A program made the translations under genes and the position numbers. A stretch of DNA of 64,000 nt from Amycolatopsis jejuensis (GTDB taxonomy: Bacteria > Actinomycetota > Actinomycetes > Mycobacteriales > Pseudonocardiaceae), in the NCBI RefSeq assembly GCF_000717335.1, contig NZ_JNYZ01000034.1:1-64000 (forward strand), in the 5' to 3' direction. The notes beneath the pieces were generated by a model that saw only the letters and a list, made by a program, of their open reading frames with translations, had not been told where the DNA came from and searched no databases. Shown here piece after piece: positions 16,930-25,540 of the stretch. Within the stretch, counting starts at the first letter, position 1. The number at the start of each line of letters is the position of its first letter.

Positions 16930-19900
16930 ATGTCCGTCGTGTCCGGTCTGGCTGATGAGTTCATCGACGTGTCTTTCGAGTACGAGCCGCTGGATGCGGC
17001 GGTGCTCGGGATCCGGCCGGAGGCGCCGGGGCTCGGCGACCCCGGAACCGGCGCCGAGGAGGCGTTTCGCGCCCGGATCGCCGGGTTGCTCGACCGGGCT
17101 CGCCAGGTGGACCCGGCTGGGCTCGATGACACCGATCGGGTCACTCGGGATGTCTTGATCAGCTCCATCGAGGGGCAGCTGGACCGCATCGACAGCCGGA
17201 TTGCCGACTTCACTGTCACCGATCTGTTCGTCGGGCCTGCGGCCGGGCTGCTGTCGACGTTGCCGATGGTCGGGGTCACTGCCGCGTCCGCCGAGGCGCA
17301 TCTCGGGCGGCTGGCGGCGATTCCGGGCTACCTGCGCGCCTATGCGCAGCGTCACCGTGACGGCATTGCCGCCGGGTTGCTGCCCATCGAGCGGCTCGTG
17401 AAGGGGGCCATTGCGCACCTCGATCGCTACCTCGCCGACCCCGCCAATGACCCGCTCCGGCGGCAGCCTGCGCCGGATGACGACTTCGCCGCGCGGCGGG
17501 AGCAGTTGCTGCGGGACGTCGTCCACCCGGGCTTTCGCGAGTACCGCGACTTCCTCGAGACCGAAGTCCTCCCCCATGGCCGTCCCGACGACAAGGCCGG
17601 GGTCTCCTGGCTTCCCGGCGGCGACGAGATCTACGCCCGTCTCGCGCGTACCCACACCACCAGCGCGCGCACGCCGCAGGACCTGCACGACACGGGTCTC
17701 GCCGTGATTGCCGGCCAGGTCGAGCAGTACCGGGAGCTGGGCGAGCGCGTGTTCGGCACCCGTGAGCTCCCCGAGATCTTCGACCGCCTCCGCACCGACC
17801 CCAAGCTCCGCTGGACCAGCGCCGGCGAGCTCCTCGACACCGCCCGCGCGGCGATCACCCGGGCGGCGGCCGAGGCGCCGAAGTGGTTCGGGCACATCCC
17901 GCAGCATCCGTGGACGGTCGAGGCGGTGCCGGAGGATTCCGCGCCCGGCGCGCCCCCGGCGTACTACATCCTGCCCGCCACCGATGGTTCGCGGCCCGGC
18001 ACCTACTTCGCCAACACCTACCAGGCGACCGAGCGGTTCCGGCACACCGCCGAGGCCACCGCGTTCCACGAAGCCATCCCCGGGCACCACTTCCAGCTCA
18101 GCACCGCGCTCGACCTCACCGATCTCCCGCTGCTGCGCCGCATCGGCGGCTTCACCGCGTACGCCGAAGGCTGGGGCCTCTACACCGAACGCCTCGCCGA
18201 CGAGATGGGCCTCTACTCCGACGACGTGTCGCTGCTCGGCATGCTCACGCTGGAGTCGATGCGCGCCGGGCGGCTGGTCGTCGACACCGGCCTGCACGCG
18301 CTCGGCTGGAGCCGCCAGCAGGCGATCGACTACCTCGTCGAGCACACGCCGATGGCGCGGGTCGAGATCGAGGCGGAGGTCGACCGGTACCTCGGCTACC
18401 CGGGCCAGGCGCTCGCGTATCTGGTGGGGCGCCTGGAAATCCAGCGGCTCCGGCAGTCCGCGGAACAGCGCCTCGGCAGCCGGTTCGACGTCCGCGCATT
18501 CCACGACACGGTGCTGTCCGGCGGTTCGCTGCCGCTGTCGGTGCTCGACGCGGTGGTCGGCGAGTGGGTGGCGAGCCACGGCGATACCGTCACCGGGCTG
18601 GCCGACGAGCTCACGGAGCTGGACTTCGAGCGGGAACCGTTGGAGCGCACGGTTTACGGCCTGCCCGGTGACCACAGCAAGCTCGCCGACCCCAGTCTCG
18701 CGGCAGCGGAGCGCGACCGTGCCGCGTACGCCGAAATTGCCGCGCGGGCCGAGGCGATCGACCCCGCCGGGCTCGATGCGTCCGAGGTCATCACGCGTGA
18801 GGTCGTGCTCGCGCACGCCCGCGGGGCCATCGACACGATCGACTCCCGGCTGTCCGGCTTCGCGGTGAGCGACGGCTTCAGTTCACCCGCGCTGTACCTG
18901 ATCACGATCATGTCCGCGCTCACCCCGGACGACAAGGAAAAAGCCCGCGGCTACCTCAGCCGCCTGGCCGCGCTCGGCGGTTACCTCGACAGCGTCATCG
19001 AGGCCCAGCGGGCCACCATCGCCGACGGGTTCGTGCCGCCGGACTTCTTGGTACGCATCGGAATCGGGTACGTCGAGCGGTATCTCGCGAATGAGGAGGG
19101 CGACCCGTTCCGCGTCACCCCGACGGTCGAGGTCGACGGCTTCGCCGCAGAGCGCGACCGGTTGCTGGCCGAGGTCGTGCGGCCCGCGTACCGGCGTTAC
19201 CGCGACTTCCTCGCCGACGAGGTGCTACCCATCGCGAAGCCGGAAACCGAGCCCGGCATCGGGCATCTGCCGGGCGGGCAGGAGAAGTACCAGGGCCTCA
19301 TCCGCGCGCAGACCACCACCGACCGCACCGCCCAGGACCTGCACGACACCGGGTTGCGCATCGCCGGGGAACTGGCGGCGGAGTACCGCGAACTGGGTAC
19401 GCGGCTGTTCGGCACCGGCGACCTCGCGGAGATCTTCGAGCGCCTGCGCACCGACCCGGAGCTGCGCTGGCGGGACGGCGACGAACTGCTGGACGGCGCC
19501 CGAGCCGCGGTGGCGCGTGCGGAAGCTGTTGCCCCGCAATGGTTCTCCCGCATTCCGGAGGCGAAGTGCGTGGTCGCTCCGGCGCCGGAGGCGGACGCGG
19601 CGAGCGGCACCATCGCCTACTATCTGCCCGCCGCGTTCGACGGTTCCCGTCCCGGCACGTACTTCGCCAACACCTACGAGGCGAGTTCGCGTCCGCGGTT
19701 CACCAGCGAGGCCATTGCGTTCCACGAAGCTGTTCCAGGGCACCATTTCCAGCTGTCGTTCGCGCAAGACCTCACGGATCTGCCGCTGCTGCGCCGGATC
19801 GCGCCGTTCAACGCGTACGTCGAGGGCTGGGGCCTTTATGCGGAGCGGCTGGCCGACGAGATGGGCCTGTACTCCGACGACGTCACCCGCCTCGGCATGC

Positions 19901-20238
19901 TCACCCAGGACTCGATGCGCGCCGGACGGCTCGTCGTCGACACCGGCTTGCACGCACTCGGCTGGACGCGGCAGCAGGCAGTGGACTACCTGGTCGAGCA
20001 CACGCCGATGGCGAAGATCGAGATCGAGGCCGAGATCGACCGGTACGTCGCGAACCCGGGCCAGGCGCTCGGGTACATGGTGGGGAGGCTGGAGATCGAG
20101 CGCGTCCGCGCCGAAGCGGAGGGGGCACTCGGGGACCGGTTCGACATCCGCGCGTTCCACGACGTCGTGCTCGGCAACGGGAATCTCCCGCTTTCCGCAT
20201 TGGACACCGTGGTGGCCGCCTGGATCGCGGCGGCCTGA
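16930..20238 (+). CDS. Fused tandem DUF885 protein (two full-length peptidase-like units)
   Basis: This 1102-aa protein is two homologous DUF885 units joined head-to-tail with essentially no linker; corresponding residues are offset by about 550. Both halves keep the full set of landmarks: GLADE start, DLHDTGL, RPGTYFANTY, the metallopeptidase-like AFHEAxPGHH motif (H380-E381...H386 and H932-E933...H938), EGWGLYxERLADEMGLYSDDV and SMRAGRLVVDTGLHALGW. DUF885 proteins are usually about 550 aa and resemble zinc metallopeptidases; no signal peptide is seen, so it is cytosolic. Both sites look competent. The halves have diverged, so this is not a recent assembly duplication. ATG 16930 follows a GGGGG site. 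Confidence 0.88.
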   Translation: MSVVSGLADEFIDVSFEYEPLDAAVLGIRPEAPGLGDPGTGAEEAFRARIAGLLDRARQVDPAGLDDTDRVTRDVLISSIEGQLDRIDSRIADFTVTDLFVGPAAGLLSTLPMVGVTAASAEAHLGRLAAIPGYLRAYAQRHRDGIAAGLLPIERLVKGAIAHLDRYLADPANDPLRRQPAPDDDFAARREQLLRDVVHPGFREYRDFLETEVLPHGRPDDKAGVSWLPGGDEIYARLARTHTTSARTPQDLHDTGLAVIAGQVEQYRELGERVFGTRELPEIFDRLRTDPKLRWTSAGELLDTARAAITRAAAEAPKWFGHIPQHPWTVEAVPEDSAPGAPPAYYILPATDGSRPGTYFANTYQATERFRHTAEATAFHEAIPGHHFQLSTALDLTDLPLLRRIGGFTAYAEGWGLYTERLADEMGLYSDDVSLLGMLTLESMRAGRLVVDTGLHALGWSRQQAIDYLVEHTPMARVEIEAEVDRYLGYPGQALAYLVGRLEIQRLRQSAEQRLGSRFDVRAFHDTVLSGGSLPLSVLDAVVGEWVASHGDTVTGLADELTELDFEREPLERTVYGLPGDHSKLADPSLAAAERDRAAYAEIAARAEAIDPAGLDASEVITREVVLAHARGAIDTIDSRLSGFAVSDGFSSPALYLITIMSALTPDDKEKARGYLSRLAALGGYLDSVIEAQRATIADGFVPPDFLVRIGIGYVERYLANEEGDPFRVTPTVEVDGFAAERDRLLAEVVRPAYRRYRDFLADEVLPIAKPETEPGIGHLPGGQEKYQGLIRAQTTTDRTAQDLHDTGLRIAGELAAEYRELGTRLFGTGDLAEIFERLRTDPELRWRDGDELLDGARAAVARAEAVAPQWFSRIPEAKCVVAPAPEADAASGTIAYYLPAAFDGSRPGTYFANTYEASSRPRFTSEAIAFHEAVPGHHFQLSFAQDLTDLPLLRRIAPFNAYVEGWGLYAERLADEMGLYSDDVTRLGMLTQDSMRAGRLVVDTGLHALGWTRQQAVDYLVEHTPMAKIEIEAEIDRYVANPGQALGYMVGRLEIERVRAEAEGALGDRFDIRAFHDVVLGNGNLPLSALDTVVAAWIAAA

Positions 20239-20323
20239 TCCGGCCGAGTGCCGAAGGGTCCGCGCCGGGTGCCCGGACGTGCCCGGTGTGACCTCCGCCG
20301 TAGCGCCGTCCGGGTGAGTGCTC

Positions 20324-20340
20324 CATAATGAGCGTACGCT
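20324..20340 (+). promoter_or_regulatory. Putative promoter -10 with palindromic AGCGTACGCT element
   Basis: CATAAT (20324-20329) resembles a -10 hexamer and adjoins AGCGTACGCT (20331-20340), a perfect 10-bp palindrome of the kind bound by TetR-type dimers. They lie 53-69 bp before the LLM oxidoreductase start. No -35 match was seen. Confidence 0.4.
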
Positions 20341-20392
20341 TAGTCGGGCGCGGGCACCCGGCACGGCTTCCGGCAGGAGACGAGGGGATTCG

Positions 20393-21433
20393 ATGAGGAT
20401 CGGCACCGGCATCAACTACTCGGGCGGGTTCGCCGAGAGCGTCGCGGACGTCGTGGAGCTGGAGAAAGCCGGGCTCGACATCGTGTTCGTGCCCGAGGCG
20501 TACAGCTTCGACGCGGTGAGCCAGCTCGGCTACCTCGCGGCGAAGACCGAACGGGTGCAGCTGGCCTCGGGCATCTTCCAGATCTACACGCGCACCCCGA
20601 GCCTCACCGCGATGACCGCGGCCGGGCTCGACTTCGTGTCCGACGGCCGGTTCACGCTCGGCCTCGGCGCGTCCGGGCCGCAGGTCATCGAGGGTTTCCA
20701 CGGTGTGAAGTACGACGCGCCGCTGGCCAGGACACGCGAGATCATCGAGATCTGCCGCCAGGTGTGGCGCCGCGAGCGCGTGGTCCACGAGGGCAAGCAC
20801 TACACCATCCCGCTGCCCGCGGACCAGGGCACCGGCCTCGGCAAACCGCTCAAGCTGATCAACCATCCGGTGCGCGAGCGCATCCCGATCGTGCTCGCCG
20901 CGCTCGGGCCGAAGAACGTCGCGCTCACCGCGGAGCTGGCCGAGGGCTGGGAGCCGATCTTCTTCCACCCCGAGCGGGCGGCCGGGGTCTGGGGCGACGC
21001 GCTCGCCGAGGGCAAGGCCAAGCGGGCCCCGGAGCTGGGCGAGCTGGACGTGTTCGCCGGTCCGGCGCTGGCCATCGGCGACGACGTCGACCACCTGCTC
21101 GACCACGTGCGGCCGATGGTCGCGCTGTACGTCGGCGGGATGGGCGCGCGCGGCAAGAACTTCTACAACACGCTGGCCACCCGCTACGGCTACGGTGCCG
21201 AGGCGAAGCTGATCCAGGACCTCTACCTCGACGGGAAGAAGGACGAGGCCGCCGCGGCGGTGCCGCTGGAGCTGCTGCGGGCGATCTCGCTGGTCGGCCC
21301 GGCGGGCTACGTGAAGGAGCGCGTGGCGGCGTTCGCCGAGGCCGGGGTGACCACGTTGTCGGTCCATCCGCTGCTGCCCGGACGCGACGCGCGAGTGGCG
21401 TCCGTCGCCAAGCTCAGGGAGCTCATCGGGTAA
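20393..21433 (+). CDS. F420-dependent LLM-class oxidoreductase
   Basis: This is a luciferase-like TIM-barrel enzyme, 346 aa. The opening MRIGTGINYSGGFAESVADVVELEKAGLDIVFVPEAYSFDAVSQLGYLAAKT and the later TPSLTAMTAAGLDFVSDGRFTLGLGASGPQVIEGFHG are characteristic of F420-dependent members common in Actinobacteria. VGPAGYVKERVAAFAEAGVTTLSVHP closes the barrel. It likely oxidises or reduces an alcohol, acid or aldehyde derivative with coenzyme F420; the substrate is not predictable. GAGGGG upstream supports ATG 20393. It appears monocistronic, with a possible operator at 20331-20340. Confidence 0.88.
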   Translation: MRIGTGINYSGGFAESVADVVELEKAGLDIVFVPEAYSFDAVSQLGYLAAKTERVQLASGIFQIYTRTPSLTAMTAAGLDFVSDGRFTLGLGASGPQVIEGFHGVKYDAPLARTREIIEICRQVWRRERVVHEGKHYTIPLPADQGTGLGKPLKLINHPVRERIPIVLAALGPKNVALTAELAEGWEPIFFHPERAAGVWGDALAEGKAKRAPELGELDVFAGPALAIGDDVDHLLDHVRPMVALYVGGMGARGKNFYNTLATRYGYGAEAKLIQDLYLDGKKDEAAAAVPLELLRAISLVGPAGYVKERVAAFAEAGVTTLSVHPLLPGRDARVASVAKLRELIG

Positions 21434-21593
21434 GTCGGCTATGATGCTGGTTACCCAGTGTGAAAAAACCGCACTCAGGGTCGAAGCCACCGTGTAGTTA
21501 CGCCGTCAAGGTCCCGCGTGAGATACGCGCCCGGGTGTAGAAACGGGTTCCCGGGGAATCCGGTGGCGTGGCGAAAGTGAGGTTGGCCAGGCT

Positions 21594-22553
21594 GTGCGCA
21601 GGATCGAAGGACCCGTGGCCGCGGTATTGGACGTCGGTTCGTTCAGTGCCCGGCTCGTCGTGCTCGAACCCGGTGGCTCGCCGCTGGAGCCCGTGCTGAC
21701 GCACCAGACCCGGCTGCGGCTCGACCGTGAGCTCGACGACGACGGACGGCTCAGCCCGGGCGGCATCGCGGCCATTTCCACCGCGGTGTCCAGCGGCGTC
21801 GAAATGGCCCGCGAACACGGCGTCAAGGACGTGTTTCCGCTGGCCACGTCGTCGATCCGGGATGCGGTCAACGCACGGGAGGCGGTCCGCGTCGTCAGCC
21901 GCGACACCGGGGTCGAGCTGCGGTTCCTGTCCGGCCGCCGCGAGGCGGAGCTGACCTATGTGGGCGCGCGCCGCTGGTACGGCGCGGCCGAGGGTCCGCT
22001 GCTGGTGCTCGACATCGGCGGCGGCACCGTCGAGCTGTCCGCCGGGGCCGGGGGACAGGCCACTTTCGCGCGGTCGCTGCCGCTGGGTGCCCGCTCGGTC
22101 ACGCGCGACTGGCTGCCCGCCGAGCCGCCGGTGCGCAGTAAGCAGGTGCGCGCGCTGCGAGATCACGTGCTGGAGGAAGTGGCCGGCGCGCTGGGCGACG
22201 TGAAGGCGGAACTGGCCGAACACCGGGTCGTCGGCTGCTCGAAGGTGCTGCGTCAGCTGGCGCGGCTCGCCGGGGACCGGCCGGGCAAGACCCGGGAACT
22301 GCAGCTGGACGACATCCGCGCCTGGATTCCGCGGCTGGCCGCGATGCCCTCGGCACGCCGGGCGCAGCTGCCGGGGATCTCGCGCCGGCGGGCCCAGCAG
22401 GCCCTCGGCGGCGCGGTGGTGGCGGAGGCGTTGCTGACCGTCGCGGGCGACCGGATGACCATCTGCCCGTGGTCCACCCGGGACGGGCTGCTGCTCACGC
22501 TGCTGGACCAGCTCACCGGCGCCACCGGGAAGCATTCGCGTCCGGCCGCGTGA
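21594..22553 (+). CDS. Ppx/GppA-family phosphatase-like protein
   Basis: This protein has the ASKHA (actin-like) fold of exopolyphosphatases/pppGpp phosphohydrolases: AVLDVGSFSARLVVLEPGG (phosphate 1 loop), FPLATSSIRDAVNAREAVRVVSRDTGVELRFLSGRREAELTY, and LVLDIGGGTVELS (phosphate 2 loop). It is short (319 aa), the actinobacterial form without the HD-like C-terminal domain. Known relatives act on polyphosphate or pppGpp in stress signalling. The first loop has SFSA where many enzymes have S-x-R/K-N/S, so activity should be tested rather than assumed. GTG 21594 is the start; the ribosome site is weak. Confidence 0.85.
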   Translation: MRRIEGPVAAVLDVGSFSARLVVLEPGGSPLEPVLTHQTRLRLDRELDDDGRLSPGGIAAISTAVSSGVEMAREHGVKDVFPLATSSIRDAVNAREAVRVVSRDTGVELRFLSGRREAELTYVGARRWYGAAEGPLLVLDIGGGTVELSAGAGGQATFARSLPLGARSVTRDWLPAEPPVRSKQVRALRDHVLEEVAGALGDVKAELAEHRVVGCSKVLRQLARLAGDRPGKTRELQLDDIRAWIPRLAAMPSARRAQLPGISRRRAQQALGGAVVAEALLTVAGDRMTICPWSTRDGLLLTLLDQLTGATGKHSRPAA

Positions 22554-22594
22554 AGCCGCTGGTGCGGGCCGGGGAAAGCGGGTATGCCGGAAGC

Positions 22595-22798
22595 ATGACC
22601 CAGAGCTTGTTCCCCGGCCGCTCCGACGACTCAGATGACGACTCAGGCGACGAGGACACCCCGTTTCCCCGCCGGAAGAAGGACCCGCTGCCCGAGCCGG
22701 ACGAGCTGACCGGCGAGGTGGCGACCGTGCCGGGCCCGGATTTGAGCCCGGCGCACACCGAGGACGTGGACCCGCCGCCGGGCACCGACGCGGGGTGA
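22595..22798 (+). CDS. Small acidic hypothetical protein
   Basis: This 67-aa protein is strongly acidic and disordered-looking: an Asp/Ser-rich run (SDDSDDDSGDEDTPF), a short basic patch RRKK, then PEPDELTGEVATVPGPD. No domain is recognised. It lies 41 bp behind the Ppx/GppA-like gene on the same strand and is probably co-transcribed. Codon third positions are GC-rich, and ATG 22595 follows GGAAG, supporting a real gene. Confidence 0.65.
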   Translation: MTQSLFPGRSDDSDDDSGDEDTPFPRRKKDPLPEPDELTGEVATVPGPDLSPAHTEDVDPPPGTDAG

Positions 22799-22802
22799 AC
22801 GT

Positions 22803-24164
22803 TCAGGCCGCCAGGAGTTCGGATACGTCCGGCACCGAGTCCAGGTCGGTGAGCCGGTCCCACAAGGCGGGCCCGGTTGCCGAATCCGCCGTGAGGGCGA
22901 GGAATTTGCTGCGCACGTCCGCGGTGGAGGCGGGATTCCGGTTGTTCCCATAGGGATTCTCGCACCTGCCGTGCAGTTCCCGGCCGTCCGTGAGGGTCAG
23001 GGTGACCTCGGCGAGGTGCCGGTCGGGGAACTGCCGGTCGTATTCGCCGTCCGGGACAACCGAAACCGTGCGGGCCAGCCGGATGAGGTCCGGCCGGGCG
23101 AGGGCCGATGGCGCGAAGGCGTCGGGTCCGGCATGCCCGTGCAGCAGGAAAGCCGCGGCGGACAAGGGAATCGAGAACCGAGCGGCCAACGGCGATGGCT
23201 GCTCGGGGATCGCGTTCAGCTCCGCGGCACGGACGCTCACTCGCACGGTGAGCGACCGGACTGTCTGCGGGTCCACCGGAGCGGCGAGCCATCGGGACGG
23301 TCCTTGCCCCAACGCGTCGATCAGTGCGTCGAGGACCGGATGGACGTGGCCGCACGTGGAATGGAACTTGACGTACGAGCTGTCGACCGCCCATCGCGAG
23401 CCGAGGTCGGCGGTGAGGGCATCGGGATCGACGGCGGTGCCGAGCAAGCAGCCGAAACCTTCCGACACGGCGTGCTCGTAGCCGGTGTACCCGGCGGTCG
23501 CCAGCCGCACGGCCAATGCGCCGGACTGGACGGACAGGGCTGGGCTGGCGGTGTGCATGGAGGCACCGGCATAAGGCGAGGCGTATGACGTCGCGGCGAT
23601 CATGCCCGCGGCACCGTTCAGGGCGTGCCGGGTCTGTGCCGACGACAACCCCGTTAGGCGCGCGAGAGCCGCGGCCACGCCGACGGTGCCGAAGTTTCCG
23701 TGACAGTGCACCCCATCTCGCAGCCGGAATGCCCACTGCAGCCGGGATTGCACCTCGTAACCGAGGACCAGCGCGGTGACCAGGTCGCGGCCCGGCAGGT
23801 GCCGGTGCTGGGCCACGGCCAGCGCCGCGGGAAGCAGGTGCATGGCGGGGTGCCCGGTGGGCCGCGTGCCCTCGTCGAGTTCGGTGGCGCACACCGCGAG
23901 TGCGTTGAGGGTCATCGCCTCTTCGCGGGTGGTCGGACGGAACCCGGTGGTCAGCAGCTGCGCTTCGGCACTGGGCGACGCACCGGCCAGCAGGGTGCGG
24001 ACCGGCTCGGTACGCGCCCCGGCTAGGCCGACCCCGACGGTGTCCGCGATGACCTGCCCGGCCCGCCGCCGGGTGCCGGGTGGCAGGTCCTCGTGGCGCA
24101 CCGTGGTGACCAGGTCCGCGAGCTGATTCACCGCGCAGGCAACGGAAACCGCGGTTTCAGGCAT
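22803..24164 (-). CDS. MmgE/PrpD family protein
   Basis: This 453-aa protein has the MmgE/PrpD fold: an N-terminal all-helical half with VIADTVGVGLAGART, GHPAMHLLPAALAVAQ, LVLGYEVQSRLQWAFR and the GVHCHGNFGTVGVAAALARLTGL motif, and a C-terminal alpha/beta half. PrpD is 2-methylcitrate dehydratase; other members are cis-aconitate decarboxylase and iminodisuccinate epimerase, and all act on polycarboxylates. No prpB/prpC is present, so a methylcitrate role is unlikely. Here it probably dehydrates or epimerises an acid intermediate of the island pathway. ATG 24164 overlaps the stop of the XRE regulator by 8 bp, so the two form one transcription unit. Confidence 0.85.
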   Translation of the reverse strand: MPETAVSVACAVNQLADLVTTVRHEDLPPGTRRRAGQVIADTVGVGLAGARTEPVRTLLAGASPSAEAQLLTTGFRPTTREEAMTLNALAVCATELDEGTRPTGHPAMHLLPAALAVAQHRHLPGRDLVTALVLGYEVQSRLQWAFRLRDGVHCHGNFGTVGVAAALARLTGLSSAQTRHALNGAAGMIAATSYASPYAGASMHTASPALSVQSGALAVRLATAGYTGYEHAVSEGFGCLLGTAVDPDALTADLGSRWAVDSSYVKFHSTCGHVHPVLDALIDALGQGPSRWLAAPVDPQTVRSLTVRVSVRAAELNAIPEQPSPLAARFSIPLSAAAFLLHGHAGPDAFAPSALARPDLIRLARTVSVVPDGEYDRQFPDRHLAEVTLTLTDGRELHGRCENPYGNNRNPASTADVRSKFLALTADSATGPALWDRLTDLDSVPDVSELLAA

Positions 24165-24771
24165 AACAGCCGGAAACGGTCGGCGGCGTGGAGCTCCCCA
24201 CGAACACGACCGGGGCATCGGTCAGGTTGGCGTACGCGTGCGGTACCGCCGAATCGAACGAGATCGAGTCGCCGGTGTGCAGTTCGTGCGCGTACCCGTT
24301 GAGGTACACGACGATCGTGCCCTCCATGACCAGGAACACCTCCTCGCCGATGTGCGACATCGGAGTGTCCTCTGTGGAGAAATATGGCGGCACCGTCGTC
24401 CAGATCATGCCGAGCCTGCGGTTGGTCTCCGGCGTCAGCAGCTCCTGCGACAGCGAGGGCCCGTCGCTGTCGTCGGCGGACATCACCAGGTTCCGGCGTT
24501 CGCCGCGGCGGACGATGATGCGCTCCGGGTCGTACTCGTCGGTGCTGAAGAACGCCGCGATCGGCGTCGAGAGCGCACGGGAGAGCCGCATCAACGTATT
24601 GAAGGAGGGGTTGCCGATCCCGCGTTCCAGCTGGCTGATCAGCCCCGCGCTGACCCCGGCCGCCTCCGCCAGCTCCTCGACGGTCATCTTGTCGCCACGG
24701 CTGCTGTGCAGGACCCGGCCGAGGTGCGCGACCCGCGCTTCGGCCTCGGGAAGCGCTTCCCGTCGACTCAT
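24157..24771 (-). CDS. XRE-family regulator with cupin sensor domain
   Basis: An N-terminal Cro/CI-type HTH (about residues 20-75: LHSSRGDKMTVEELAEAAGVSAGLISQLERGIGNPSFNTLMRLSRAL) is linked to a C-terminal cupin_2 domain (about 120-200) with the motifs HIGEEVFLVMEGTIVVYLNG and HTGDSISFDSAVPHAYANL. Such proteins sense a small metabolite through the cupin and control catabolic genes. It is the only transcription factor in the 22.8-51.9 kb island and is divergent from the aldolase-CapA-ADH-amidohydrolase operon. It is therefore the best candidate to bind the CTTCAnTATAA elements before the island operons. 204 aa. Its co-transcribed partner is the MmgE/PrpD gene. Confidence 0.87.
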   Translation of the reverse strand: MSRREALPEAEARVAHLGRVLHSSRGDKMTVEELAEAAGVSAGLISQLERGIGNPSFNTLMRLSRALSTPIAAFFSTDEYDPERIIVRRGERRNLVMSADDSDGPSLSQELLTPETNRRLGMIWTTVPPYFSTEDTPMSHIGEEVFLVMEGTIVVYLNGYAHELHTGDSISFDSAVPHAYANLTDAPVVFVGSSTPPTVSGCYA

Positions 24772-24798
24772 TCGGTGCTCCCTAAGCTCACGATGGTG

Positions 24799-24835
24799 TC
24801 TTCAATATATACGTGCTACGTTGCTTCTTGTGAAG
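24799..24835. promoter_or_regulatory. Divergent control region with CTTCA elements (site A)
   Basis: CTTCAATATATAC on the plus strand (24800-24812) faces CTTCACAAGAAG on the minus strand (24824-24835), forming an inverted pair with CTTCA/TGAAG ends. TACGTT (24817-24822) could be a -10 that gives a leaderless or near-leaderless transcript for the aldolase gene. This is the loosest match to the element seen at 36450, 40456, 40560 and 43662. Confidence 0.5.
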
Positions 24836-25528
24836 ATGAGACAAGTCGGGATCCTCACGGCCGACCTGTCACCGGTGCTGTGCGACCTGGTCGCCGGCGC
24901 CGGTGTGGCTTTTCTGGTGATCGACGCCGAGCAGACCGGGATCACCGCAGGGAATTGTGCCGAAGTCGTCCGGCGGCTCCGCCACGCGCCCGTCGAAGTG
25001 GCCGTGCGGGTGCCCGACTGCGCCGCGCGGACGCTCCTCGAGTTCGCCAACACCGGGGTCCACGAGCTGGTCCTGCCCCGGCTGAAGTCCCCGGACGAGC
25101 TGGCGGATGCCGTCGCCGCCACCCGGTATCCGCCCGATGGCCACCGGCCCCGGCAGGTGTCCCTCGCGTCGGGCTACGGGCGGCAGTACAGTGCGGTACC
25201 CCGGCTGACGGTGCTCTTCGAGACCGTCGAGGCGGTCGACGCCGTCGATTCCTTTGTCCGCAGCCCGTTTTTCGAAGGCGGCTGGGTGGGTCCCACGGAT
25301 CTGGCCGACGATCTCGACCGGCACGGCCGGGGGAGCGCGGAACTGGGGCGGGCGGTCGACGCCGTGGCCACCGCCGTGAACAAGGCCGGGCATTCGCTCG
25401 GGTTGCCTGCCGGTGACCTCGACGGAATCCGGGCCGGGTTCGCCAAGGGCGCCGACCGCTGTGCCGTCTACTGGGAGCGATACCTGGCCGTCGTGCTGGG
25501 TCAGCTCGCCTCGCAACGCATCGCCTGA
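24836..25528 (+). CDS. HpcH/HpaI-type aldolase / citrate-lyase-like protein
   Basis: This is a 230-aa TIM-barrel protein of the HpcH/HpaI family. Visible motifs are VGILTADLSPVLCDLVAGAGVAFLVIDAEQTG (strand 1-2), VAVRVPDCAARTLLEFANTGVHELVLPRLKSPDEL (the LVLP metal-loop segment), LFETVEAVDAVDSF (the Glu metal ligand) and GGWVGPTDLADDL (the late Asp). These enzymes cleave 2-oxo-4-hydroxy acids into pyruvate plus an aldehyde, using a divalent metal. It is slightly short, and the usual second-ligand context varies, so a different C-C lyase reaction is possible. It is first gene of a four-gene operon. GTG 24830 is an alternative start. Confidence 0.78.
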   Translation: MRQVGILTADLSPVLCDLVAGAGVAFLVIDAEQTGITAGNCAEVVRRLRHAPVEVAVRVPDCAARTLLEFANTGVHELVLPRLKSPDELADAVAATRYPPDGHRPRQVSLASGYGRQYSAVPRLTVLFETVEAVDAVDSFVRSPFFEGGWVGPTDLADDLDRHGRGSAELGRAVDAVATAVNKAGHSLGLPAGDLDGIRAGFAKGADRCAVYWERYLAVVLGQLASQRIA

Positions 25529-25540
25529 CCGGGAGTCTCG

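Noticed and set aside
22803..24164. Methylcitrate cycle prpD
   Set aside because: No prpB or prpC genes are nearby and the neighbours are ureide-type enzymes, so only the broad MmgE/PrpD family is claimed.
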